Positions 1-7,211 of a DNA stretch of 11,189 bases are shown here, piece after piece. Each line of letters opens with the position of its first letter. Position 1 is the stretch's first letter. Location of the stretch: contig DAYE01000044.1 in NCBI GenBank assembly GCA_002506745.1, positions 1 to 11,189 on the forward strand, written 5' to 3'. The notes beneath the pieces are model-generated. The model was not told the DNA's origin and made no database searches. It saw nothing but the letters and a program-made list of their open reading frames with translations. Made by a program: the position numbers and the translations under genes. The DNA comes from Euryarchaeota archaeon UBA33. GTDB taxonomy: Archaea; Thermoplasmatota; E2; DHVEG-1.

Positions 1-48
1 TTGCAATCCAAACATTTCTAAACAAAAATCGCATTACATACTGCTATT

Positions 49-609
<561 letters not shown>

Positions 610-611
610 CC

Positions 612-1715
612 ATGACCAACGGAACAGCCGATCTTATAAAAGAGGGAACGACCGAACTTTTTGTGTATAAGAACAAGGCATCTGTGAAAGGACCAAGCAT
701 CAGAGAGAATGTTCCGTTCTATAACCCGGCCATGGAGTTGAACCGCGATGTCTCTGTTCTGGTCAATCAATGGTTTTTGAACATGAGCACGACACATGTT
801 CATATCTTAGATGGTCTGGCTGCATCAGGGATTAGAGGTATTAGACTTGCTCATGAGCTTTCCGGGGATTTTGAGGTCACCATCAATGATTGGAATGATC
901 AGTCGGTTGCGTTGATCCAGCAGAACATCCAGAAAAACCAGCTGGAGAACGTCTCCGTGTACGAACGGGATCTCGGCAGCCTGCTTTTGGAACGACGGTA
1001 TCATTCTATTGACATCGACCCGTTTGGCTCCCCGGTGTATTTTTTTGATGCTGCGGTGAAAAGTGTGTACAACAAAGGTATCATTGCGTGTACTGCAACC
1101 GATACTGCTGCGCTCTGCGGTGTATTTCCTCAGGTGTGTTTCCGGCGATACGCTGCCTGGCCACTGCATGGTCCCTCGATGCATGAAATCGGACTAAGGA
1201 TTCTTCTTGGTTGCCTATGTCGTGAGGCTGCCAAATATGAACGTGGCATCGAACCAGTACTCTGTTATACAACTGACCATTATGTAAGATTATATGTACA
1301 AATCCATAATGGGAAAAGCACTGCGAATGCATCCATGGCACAGTATTCAATTATTCCGGCAAAAGATGTTCCACTCTCACAGGATAGCACCGCATTGGTT
1401 GGTCCGTTATGGCTTGGAAACATTCAGAAAAAAACAGCAATTCAGGAGATTCGGACCCTTGCGTCGACCAAAATGCTCAACACAAAGCATCTGCTCTGGA
1501 AATTCCTCGATCTCCTGGAGGAAGAGGCAGATGCACCTCCGTTTTTTTATACCATCAATGACCTGTCGTCCCTGCTGAAAGTATCGCCACCGACCATGGA
1601 GCATATCATTGGACAATTGAAAAGTAAAGGCTTCCTCGTCACCAGGACACATTGCACCCCAACGGGTTTTAAAACCAATGCTCCTTTGGACATCGTCACA
1701 GAAGTTTTTAAATAA
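612..1715 (+). CDS. trm1: tRNA (guanine(26)-N2)-dimethyltransferase Trm1
   Basis: Trm1 uses S-adenosylmethionine to mono- and dimethylate N2 of guanine 26 at the junction of the tRNA D-arm and anticodon arm. The 367-residue length fits archaeal Trm1. Visible motifs are FYNPAMELNRD at 36-46, the SAM-binding DGLAASGIRGIR at 67-78, the catalytic-type DPFG at 136-139, the TATDTAALCG block at about 161-170, and the HEIGLRILLG block at 191-200. The C-terminal part ends in a winged-helix-like region (about 310-367). Odd point: between YVRLYVQI (about 224-231) and GPLWLG (264-269), where family members usually carry zinc-binding cysteines, there is no cysteine. The ATG follows the preceding stop by 2 bases and has no obvious Shine-Dalgarno. 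Family assignment is very secure. Confidence 0.94.
   Translation: MTNGTADLIKEGTTELFVYKNKASVKGPSIRENVPFYNPAMELNRDVSVLVNQWFLNMSTTHVHILDGLAASGIRGIRLAHELSGDFEVTINDWNDQSVALIQQNIQKNQLENVSVYERDLGSLLLERRYHSIDIDPFGSPVYFFDAAVKSVYNKGIIACTATDTAALCGVFPQVCFRRYAAWPLHGPSMHEIGLRILLGCLCREAAKYERGIEPVLCYTTDHYVRLYVQIHNGKSTANASMAQYSIIPAKDVPLSQDSTALVGPLWLGNIQKKTAIQEIRTLASTKMLNTKHLLWKFLDLLEEEADAPPFFYTINDLSSLLKVSPPTMEHIIGQLKSKGFLVTRTHCTPTGFKTNAPLDIVTEVFK
1705..1715 (+). promoter_or_regulatory. TATA-like box for purN
   Basis: TTTTTAAATAA inside the last codons of trm1 matches an archaeal TATA box. Its centre is about 25 bases upstream of the purN ATG at 1735, so initiation would fall at or very near the start codon, giving a leaderless or nearly leaderless message. 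It overlaps coding sequence, so it may also be chance. Confidence 0.45.
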
Positions 1716-1734
1716 CAAAGGATATCATAGGCTT

Positions 1735-2415
1735 ATGAAAACATCTGAAAAGAAGCTTTCTGTTGGTGTGCTTGCCTCTGGTTCTGGGACTGATCTGCAA
1801 AGCATCATTGATGCATCAGAGCACAATTTCATTGATGCTGAGGTGGTGGTGATCATCAGTGATAAGAGTGACGCGTTTGCATTAAGCAGAGCGAAAACAC
1901 ATGGTATCCCTGGTTTTTTTGTTGATCCGAAAGGGAAAGACCGTACTGCTCATGAAAACGAAATCGATACGCTCCTGCACAGCTATCAGGTAGACCTGGT
2001 GGTCGGTGCTGGATATATGCGGTTGCTATCACCGGGTTTTGTGAAAAAATGGCATGGAAAACTGATCAACATCCATCCTACGCTCCTTCCCTCATTTAAG
2101 GGGACCAATGGTCAGCGTGATGCACTGGAGTACGGGGTAAAAATCTCTGGTTGTACAACACATTTCATGGACACGGAGATGGACCATGGTCCAATCATCC
2201 TGCAGGCTGCCGTCATCGTCCATCATGATGATGACCGTGATGCACTTGCAACCCGTATCATTGAAGTTGAACATCAGATCCTCCCTCGGACGATACAGTT
2301 GTTTGCGCAGAGACGGTTGCTTATCGAGGACCGCAAGGTCGTCATCCTCCCTGGGGATTCATGGAAAAAGAAACACAAGGTTCTTCCTGATGTGCTCTAC
2401 TCTGAAGGATACTAG
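1735..2415 (+). CDS. purN: Phosphoribosylglycinamide formyltransferase PurN
   Basis: PurN transfers a formyl group from 10-formyltetrahydrofolate to glycinamide ribonucleotide, the third step of purine synthesis. The 226-residue product carries the phosphate-binding loop SGSGTDLQ at 15-22, the YMRLLSP segment at 94-100, and the catalytic triad expected from E. coli PurN: Asn112 and His114 in INIHPTLLP, and Asp150 in DTEMDHGP. The length is slightly over the usual 190-215, from a C-terminal extension after about residue 200. The frame is open back to an ATG at 1678 inside trm1, but 1735 is preferred: the protein then begins directly before the first beta strand and a TATA-like box sits 20-30 bases upstream. 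It overlaps folC by 26 bases, and both belong to folate-linked metabolism. Archaea more often use the formate-dependent PurT or PurP routes, so PurN is informative about cofactor use. Confidence 0.94.
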   Translation: MKTSEKKLSVGVLASGSGTDLQSIIDASEHNFIDAEVVVIISDKSDAFALSRAKTHGIPGFFVDPKGKDRTAHENEIDTLLHSYQVDLVVGAGYMRLLSPGFVKKWHGKLINIHPTLLPSFKGTNGQRDALEYGVKISGCTTHFMDTEMDHGPIILQAAVIVHHDDDRDALATRIIEVEHQILPRTIQLFAQRRLLIEDRKVVILPGDSWKKKHKVLPDVLYSEGY

Positions 2416-3712
2416 CAGCATCCCGTTCCAGGATGCATATGACTGGCTCTGTAGCTTTGATAAGTACGGATGGATCTTTGGTCTTGAACGGATCATCGTT
2501 CTTCTTGAGCAGCTTGGGAATCCTCACGAAGAGCTTAAGGTCATTCACGTCGCAGGGACCAATGGAAAAGGCTCCGTCTGCAAGTATGTCAGTTCGATTC
2601 TTCAGAAAGCAGGGTATTCTGTGGGCCTGTATCTTTCTCCGCATGTCGAGCGTTTTTCAGAGCGTATCATCGTCAATAACAAGGAGATTTCAAATGAAGA
2701 TTTCGCATGCCTTGTGTCGCAGGTCAGACCAGTTGTTGACGCCATGAAAAAACAGGACAACACTCCTACGTTTTTTGAAATCGTCACCGCACTTGCGTTT
2801 CTGTATTTCAAAAACTGTACTGTTGATTACGCGGTCGTAGAGGTAGGGCTTGGTGGGAGATTTGATGCGACTAACGTGGTCCATCCACTGGTGTCTGTTA
2901 TCACGAATATTTCACTGGAACATACGGATATTCTTGGGAAGGATGTCGCATCGATCGCATTTGAGAAAGCGGGGATTATCAAAGACCATGTCCCAGCGGT
3001 TTCTGCAGCAGTAGGCGATGCACGGGTGACCATCGATCGTGTTTCAAAGGAGCGAAACGCCCCGATCACGTGGATTGATCACACCCTGTGGAAACGAAAA
3101 TCCTATCAGGGGAGATACCAGGAATTTATGATCCAGGGGTCCTTCAAGGACTATTCAGTAAAGACTTCGATGCTAGGAGGGCATCAGGGAGAAAACATCG
3201 CACTGGCTATCGCAGCGGTTGAACAGTTGCAGATGGGTGGTGTGTACCTCACGGATAGTGATATTCAGGATGGAATTGAGGCAGCAACTCATCCTGGGCG
3301 AATGGAAATCATCTCTGAGGAACCGTTGATTCTGCTTGACGGTGCGCATAACCCTGCAGGTATGAGCATGCTTGCAAAAACACTACGGGAGGATTTTTCA
3401 GACCATCGTCTTGTCCTTGTTCTTGGGATGTTGAAGGATAAGGACCTGAAGACAATGGTGTCGACAATCGTGCCACTCTCCGATGTCATCATCGTGACGA
3501 AATCGGGAAATCCTCGGGCAGCAGATCCACAGCAGTTAAAGAAGATAATTGAGGGTTTCGACGTCAACAGAACAATGCTTGTTGTAGACTCGATCCCCCA
3601 CGCGATCGATCATGCGAAACGAATTGCAAAACAAAAAGACCTGATCTGTGTGACAGGTTCGCTGTTCACGGTTGGGGAAGCCCGAAGGTATGTACTCCTT
3701 GGAAAATCCTGA
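2390..3712 (+). CDS. folC: Folylpolyglutamate / dihydrofolate synthase FolC
   Basis: FolC is a Mur-ligase-fold ATP-dependent ligase that adds glutamate to folates (and, in bifunctional members, to dihydropteroate). The 440-residue length is typical. Visible motifs: the ATP loop GTNGKGS at 56-62, YLSPHVERFSERI at 81-93, EVGLGGRFDATNVV at 151-164, LEHTDILG at 176-183, the FEKAGIIK segment with the probable carbamylated lysine at 193, HQGENI at 265-270, and DGAHNPAG at 317-324 in the C-terminal domain. The frame stays open far upstream within purN, but the ATG at 2390 is the last in-frame ATG before the conserved N-terminal helix (PFQDAYDWL), and AAGG lies about 9 bases upstream. This start overlaps the end of purN by 26 bases, so translation is probably coupled. 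Whether it acts on dihydropteroate, folates, or both cannot be told from sequence. Confidence 0.93.
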   Translation: MCSTLKDTSSIPFQDAYDWLCSFDKYGWIFGLERIIVLLEQLGNPHEELKVIHVAGTNGKGSVCKYVSSILQKAGYSVGLYLSPHVERFSERIIVNNKEISNEDFACLVSQVRPVVDAMKKQDNTPTFFEIVTALAFLYFKNCTVDYAVVEVGLGGRFDATNVVHPLVSVITNISLEHTDILGKDVASIAFEKAGIIKDHVPAVSAAVGDARVTIDRVSKERNAPITWIDHTLWKRKSYQGRYQEFMIQGSFKDYSVKTSMLGGHQGENIALAIAAVEQLQMGGVYLTDSDIQDGIEAATHPGRMEIISEEPLILLDGAHNPAGMSMLAKTLREDFSDHRLVLVLGMLKDKDLKTMVSTIVPLSDVIIVTKSGNPRAADPQQLKKIIEGFDVNRTMLVVDSIPHAIDHAKRIAKQKDLICVTGSLFTVGEARRYVLLGKS

Positions 3713-3721
3713 TCTGAGACG

Positions 3722-3733
3722 TTTTTTTATTTT
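3722..3733 (+). terminator. Oligo-T terminator after folC
   Basis: A run of seven T followed by A and four T lies 10 bases past the folC stop, without a convincing hairpin. Archaeal RNA polymerase terminates at such T-tracts alone. It sits in the 19-base gap between the convergent folC and ATPase genes and runs into the end of the latter. Confidence 0.5.
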
Positions 3734-4457
3734 AAAGTTTTATTTTCTGAAGAATCACTTTCAGGTCTTTCATCGCCTGTGTCTTTGACAGACGATCCGG
3801 GTCTCCAATAGATTCTTCCAATATTTCATCAAAATGAATTTTCCCAAGATATCGAACCTGCAATCTTTTTACCTCTTGCTCGATAAAAGAAGAATCCGTC
3901 ATCGTCATGTTTTCTATGACACCAAGAACTGGTTTTTTTAGCTCTATCAAAATGTTGAGAAGTTTACTCACAGCTCCCATCGCCACCTTCGACGGTGTAG
4001 TTGCCACTAGAAACTCGCTGGTCTTCATGTATCGGATCACATCAAGGGTCTCATCGCCGATCCCTGGTGGCATGTCGATGATTAGGAAATCAAGGGACCC
4101 CCATTGGGTGATCGCCAGCAGCTCCAGGATGATGTTTGAGATGTCGACTCCTCGGAACGGGGCTGGTTTCTCCTCCGTGAAATACACAATGGACATGAAG
4201 GAAATCCCATGGACCTTTGGTGGGATGATCCCTTTTTCCTCTGTTGGGAACTCGTTTTTGACTCCGAGGATGATATGGGATGATGGTCCGTACAAGTCAA
4301 GGTCTAGCAGCCCGACCTGGTAGCCTTTCTGTGAGAGGTGCAGCGCAAGGCATGAGGCAACCATGCTTTTTCCAACCCCGCCTTTTCCGCTTGCGACCGC
4401 GATGATTCTGTCGATGTTCTTCAAGCGTTTCTCGATGACACTGGTGCGTGGCTCCAT
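3732..4457 (-). CDS. Mrp/MinD-type P-loop ATPase, probable HypB-type nickel chaperone
   Basis: This 241-residue protein is an Mrp/NBP35/MinD-family ATPase: deviant Walker A SGKGGVGKS at 23-31, DLDLYGPSS at 52-60, and DMPPGIGDE at 128-136. Mrp/NBP35 scaffold proteins that carry Fe-S clusters have a CxxC shortly after the ENM segment (here 182-184); this protein has none there. It follows hypA with a 2-base gap, and AAAGGAG at 4474-4468 is placed about 10 bases before the ATG. In Thermococcus kodakarensis, HypB is an ATPase of exactly this Mrp/MinD class rather than the SIMIBI GTPase HypB; it binds HypA and raises its affinity for nickel. By context and the missing cysteines I infer the same role here. 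A generic Mrp-like Fe-S carrier is the alternative. The family is certain, the HypB role likely. Confidence 0.88.
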   Translation of the reverse strand: MEPRTSVIEKRLKNIDRIIAVASGKGGVGKSMVASCLALHLSQKGYQVGLLDLDLYGPSSHIILGVKNEFPTEEKGIIPPKVHGISFMSIVYFTEEKPAPFRGVDISNIILELLAITQWGSLDFLIIDMPPGIGDETLDVIRYMKTSEFLVATTPSKVAMGAVSKLLNILIELKKPVLGVIENMTMTDSSFIEQEVKRLQVRYLGKIHFDEILEESIGDPDRLSKTQAMKDLKVILQKIKL

Positions 4458-4459
4458 TC

Positions 4460-4873
4460 CTATCGTACTCCTTTGATGGAGGAAAGTACCACACCTCGTC
4501 CTTTCGTAATCTCAAAATCAGGGCTCCCGCAGCGGGGGCATCGCATGTGGACGAATACGACCTCAGGTATGAAATGGATAGACTCTGTTTCTGTTTCGTT
4601 TAGTTTCTTCTTCATGTCACTGTATTTCCAGGTCTCCCCGCAGTTTTTACAGGTGAGCGTACTTTTCTCTGTTTTCAGTAAAAACGCGTCTTTTTTTATT
4701 GGGGGTTTCTGTGATTTACTTAACTCGTTGAGCGCAAAAAGGAAGATTTCTTTTTCTATTTGTTGGAGTTCGCCGATGTGCACGGTGACCTGGGTGATTG
4801 TTTTTAGTTTTTCTTTCTGTGCTTCTTCGACAGCAGCCATGATGATGGATTCCGCGAGCGCCCATTCATGCAT
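4460..4873 (-). CDS. hypA: Nickel metallochaperone HypA
   Basis: HypA delivers nickel to [NiFe]-hydrogenase maturation, and in some bacteria to urease. The 137-residue protein starts MHEWALAE; the His2 that follows the initiator Met is a nickel ligand in the family, which fixes the start at 4873 although the frame is open to an ATG at 4918. A zinc domain is formed by CKNC (75-78) and CPRC (112-115), separated by a 33-residue insert that is typical of archaeal HypA. It is the first gene of a two-gene unit with the ATPase at 3732-4457. It is divergent from msrB. No hydrogenase structural gene is present in the window, so the client must be encoded elsewhere. Confidence 0.94.
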   Translation of the reverse strand: MHEWALAESIIMAAVEEAQKEKLKTITQVTVHIGELQQIEKEIFLFALNELSKSQKPPIKKDAFLLKTEKSTLTCKNCGETWKYSDMKKKLNETETESIHFIPEVVFVHMRCPRCGSPDFEITKGRGVVLSSIKGVR

Positions 4874-4899
4874 ATGGGAATCGGATACAGGAGGAGATG

Positions 4900-4907
4900 G
4901 TTTAAAT
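4900..4907 (-). promoter_or_regulatory. TATA-like box for hypA
   Basis: On the minus strand ATTTAAAC lies about 27-34 bases upstream of the hypA ATG at 4873, consistent with a very short leader. It shares the 105-base divergent region with the msrB promoter. Confidence 0.42.
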
Positions 4908-4943
4908 GTTACGAACAAAAAATGAACCTGAACTGAGAAGATG

Positions 4944-4955
4944 TTTATATATAAG
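4944..4955 (+). promoter_or_regulatory. TATA-like box for msrB
   Basis: TTTATATATAAG is a strong match to an archaeal TATA box. It lies 24-35 bases upstream of the GTG at 4979, supporting initiation at or close to that codon. Confidence 0.55.
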
Positions 4956-4978
4956 TAAGGATTCTCTTTTTCTGCAGG

Positions 4979-5395
4979 GTGATTTGTTTGGAGAATAAAA
5001 AGGTGAAAAAATCTGAGGATGAATGGAAAAAGACCCTCAGGCCTGAAGAGTTCTTAGTGTTACGCAAGAAAGGAACAGAGCCTCCGTTCACAGGAAAATA
5101 CGTTCATCAGACCGCAGAAGGAACCTATGTCTGCGCTGGATGTGGGAATCTTCTTTTCTCCTCTGATACTAAATTTGATTCAGGGAGCGGATGGCCCAGT
5201 TTCTTCACCCCGGTTGCTTCTGATGCTGTGGTGTTGAAGCCTGATAGGAGCCTTGGGATGAATCGAACCGAGGTGCTCTGCGCCCGATGTGGGGGGCATC
5301 TTGGTCATATGTTCGACGACGGCCCTACCCCGACCGGTCAGCGGTACTGCATGAACTCTGTCTCATTACGCTTTTTGAAGAAAGAGAAGGTCTAA
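4979..5395 (+). CDS. msrB: Peptide-methionine (R)-S-oxide reductase MsrB
   Basis: MsrB reduces the R epimer of methionine sulfoxide in oxidised proteins. The 138-residue single-domain protein has zinc-binding pairs C52/C55 and C101/C104, the substrate pocket motif SGSGWPSFF at 68-76, [12 protein letters not shown] at 105-116, and the catalytic Cys124 in RYCMNSVSL. The position that carries a resolving cysteine in E. coli MsrB is Ser70 here, so recycling must use another cysteine or reduce the sulfenic acid directly, as in many MsrBs. The start is GTG at 4979, chosen because the TATA-like box lies 24-35 bases upstream; a TTG at 4988 preceded by GGTGA is an alternative. It ends 6 bases from the convergent gene at 5402. 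Confidence 0.94.
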   Translation: MICLENKKVKKSEDEWKKTLRPEEFLVLRKKGTEPPFTGKYVHQTAEGTYVCAGCGNLLFSSDTKFDSGSGWPSFFTPVASDAVVLKPDRSLGMNRTEVLCARCGGHLGHMFDDGPTPTGQRYCMNSVSLRFLKKEKV

Positions 5396-5401
5396 GAATC
5401 A

Positions 5402-6001
5402 TTAGAATGCAAGATTCTCTATCCGGTCCACGACACTGAATGCAAGGTCGAACAATTGGTCGTACCGCTCTTCAGTGTTGATCACCCTGGGGAATGCGAC
5501 AGCCAGCCACGTGCCTTCAAGGTTGATACGGGGTTTCTCCTGTTTCATCCCCAAGAGCTTATTTTGAAGAGTAAAATTGAGGACGTTTCTTGCAAAGGAT
5601 TCATCCTGTGCTTTTATCAGAAACTCTCTGTCGAATTCATCGCTGTTCAATTGAACGTCTGATGCTCCGAATGCTTTTCCTAGACGCGTCCCGATAGATT
5701 CTGTCAAGATCTTAAGGTCCCCTGGCGCTATCTTATTTAAGGTGATGTTTGCCTCTGTTTTTGCATAGCGGTATTTCGTCCCTGGCACCGAGGTCACAAC
5801 GACCGGCAGCCCATGGTACGAGAACTTCAACACTGGTAAAAGGAACGAACCAGCAACGGTGCCATCACGTTTCATCGCCTGCTGTTCCATGAGACGTCTG
5901 ATGGTCCTGTACCTCCAAAGCGAAAGAACAACTACCAAAGAAATCACGATGATTGTGAAAAACCCAAACAGGATAGGAAACAAGGATTCTGGTATATCCA
6001 T
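5402..6001 (-). CDS. Membrane-anchored protein of unknown function
   Basis: I do not recognise this protein with confidence. The 199 residues begin with a short acidic stretch, then one strongly hydrophobic segment at about 7-29 (rich in Ile, Val, Phe, Leu), followed by basic residues (WRYRTIRR), which suggests an N-in or N-out single anchor with the rest probably cytoplasmic by the positive-inside rule. The remaining 150 residues look like a folded alpha/beta domain with no cysteines and no obvious catalytic motif; the most distinctive segment is FDREFLIKAQDESFARNVL at about 122-140. The start at 6001 is chosen because GAGGTGA (6014-6008) is spaced 6 bases from it; the ATG two codons upstream at 6007 would abut that site. 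The gene is monocistronic, convergent with msrB and divergent from deoxyhypusine synthase. Confidence 0.75.
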   Translation of the reverse strand: MDIPESLFPILFGFFTIIVISLVVVLSLWRYRTIRRLMEQQAMKRDGTVAGSFLLPVLKFSYHGLPVVVTSVPGTKYRYAKTEANITLNKIAPGDLKILTESIGTRLGKAFGASDVQLNSDEFDREFLIKAQDESFARNVLNFTLQNKLLGMKQEKPRINLEGTWLAVAFPRVINTEERYDQLFDLAFSVVDRIENLAF

Positions 6002-6007
6002 CTCCAT

Positions 6008-6014
6008 TCACCTC
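6008..6014 (-). promoter_or_regulatory. Shine-Dalgarno site deciding the start of the anchored protein
   Basis: GAGGTGA on the minus strand is a strong ribosome binding site. It is 6 bases from the ATG at 6001 and directly adjacent to the ATG at 6007, so it favours 6001 as the start. Confidence 0.55.
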
Positions 6015-6113
6015 GATGGCAGCATCGTCTTTTCCTTTAATAATTTCTTTGTTCCTACGCATTCCGTTTCCAGGGTTTTTTTATTCTCCTAGTAGAAAAA
6101 ATGAAAAACTCCG

Positions 6114-7163
6114 ATGGAATACTGCTTGTTGGTTATCAGAATGAAATACGAAAAAAAAGAGTTACTCTCAGAACAAATCAAACATATTGACATCAAGGCA
6201 TTTAATGTTATTCCTTTGATTGATGCTTTCGATCATATGGCGTTTCAGTCACGGAACCTGGCAAATGCCTGTAAGATTTATCATACGATGCTGGCCGACC
6301 AGGATTGTTCCATCATCCTGTGCCTAGCAGGATCACTGGTGAGTGCCGGGTTGAAAAACGTGATTGTCGATATGATCCGTCACAACATGGTGGATGCGAT
6401 TGTCTCCACCGGTGCTATCGTCGTCGACCAGGATTTCTTCGAAGGACTTGGATTTAAGCATTACCGTGGGGAGATCCGGGTCGATGACTCCAAGCTTCAG
6501 AAGATACATGTTGACCGGATCTATGATACCTTCATCGATGAGGATGATCTGCGCATCTGTGATATGACGACGAAGGAAATCGCTGATGATCTTCAACCAC
6601 GACCATACTCTTCCCGGGAGTTCATCTATGAGATGGGCAGATACCTTGACAAACACGGGAAGAACCCCGACTCCTTTGTCCTTGAGGCGTTCAAACATGA
6701 GGTCCCGATTTTCTGCCCCGCGTTCTCCGATTCAAGCGCAGGATTCGGACTGGTGTTCCATCAGCATGATCGGAAGACAAATTATCTGACGATTGATTCC
6801 GTAAAAGACTTCAGGGAACTGACTGAGGTGAAAGTGCATGCGAAACAAACCGGGATCTGTATGATCGGTGGCGGGGTGCCGAAGAACTTTGTGCAAGATA
6901 CGGTTGTCGCCGCAGACATCCTGGGGATCGATGCCCCCATGCATAAGTACGCGATCCAGCTCACCGTAGCTGATGAACGGGACGGTGCACTTTCTGGTTC
7001 GACGTTGAAAGAAGCGAATTCCTGGGGGAAGGTCGATACCGGGTATGAACAGATGGTGTACGGTGAAGCAACGATTACGTTCCCGCTCCTGGTCAGTTAT
7101 GCGTATCATAAAGGTGCATGGAAAAAGAGAAAATCCCAAAAACTAAATCAATTGTTCAAATAA
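6114..7163 (+). CDS. dys: Deoxyhypusine synthase
   Basis: Deoxyhypusine synthase moves the aminobutyl group of spermidine to a specific lysine of translation factor aIF5A, using NAD. Motifs along the 349 residues include FQSRNLANA at 44-52, LAGSLVSAGLKNVI at 71-84, VSTGAIVVDQDFFEGLG at 97-113, and GGGVPKN at 252-258. The SWGK segment at 303-306 contains the lysine (306) that corresponds to the covalent-intermediate lysine 329 of the human enzyme. The first in-frame ATG is 6114, but an ATG at 6141 would give a 340-residue protein starting MKYEKKELL; the nine extra residues are unlike the family and 6141 is a real alternative. A T-rich, TATA-like stretch lies at about 6075-6084. The gene stands alone; no aIF5A gene is in the window. 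Confidence 0.94.
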   Translation: MEYCLLVIRMKYEKKELLSEQIKHIDIKAFNVIPLIDAFDHMAFQSRNLANACKIYHTMLADQDCSIILCLAGSLVSAGLKNVIVDMIRHNMVDAIVSTGAIVVDQDFFEGLGFKHYRGEIRVDDSKLQKIHVDRIYDTFIDEDDLRICDMTTKEIADDLQPRPYSSREFIYEMGRYLDKHGKNPDSFVLEAFKHEVPIFCPAFSDSSAGFGLVFHQHDRKTNYLTIDSVKDFRELTEVKVHAKQTGICMIGGGVPKNFVQDTVVAADILGIDAPMHKYAIQLTVADERDGALSGSTLKEANSWGKVDTGYEQMVYGEATITFPLLVSYAYHKGAWKKRKSQKLNQLFK

Positions 7164-7180
7164 CACTGCTCAGACAAGCA

Positions 7181-7188
7181 TTATAAAG
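7181..7188 (+). promoter_or_regulatory. TATA-like box for the lar operon
   Basis: TTATAAAG lies 24-31 bases upstream of the GTG start of larE, in a 48-base gap after the deoxyhypusine synthase gene. It predicts a separate, leaderless or nearly leaderless larEBC transcript. Confidence 0.5.
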
Positions 7189-7211
7189 CCGAGACATTTC
7201 TTGTTTCTCCT

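Noticed and set aside
1678..1734. Longer PurN starting inside trm1
   Set aside because: The added 19 residues are not part of the PurN fold, and the ATG at 1735 has a properly spaced TATA-like box.
2186..2389. Longer FolC starting deep inside purN
   Set aside because: The extra 68 residues translate purN in another frame and lie outside the conserved FolC N-terminus.
6101..6190. Short reading frame of 29 codons overlapping the start of deoxyhypusine synthase
   Set aside because: No recognisable protein, and it overlaps the real gene in another frame; no evidence of a leader peptide role.
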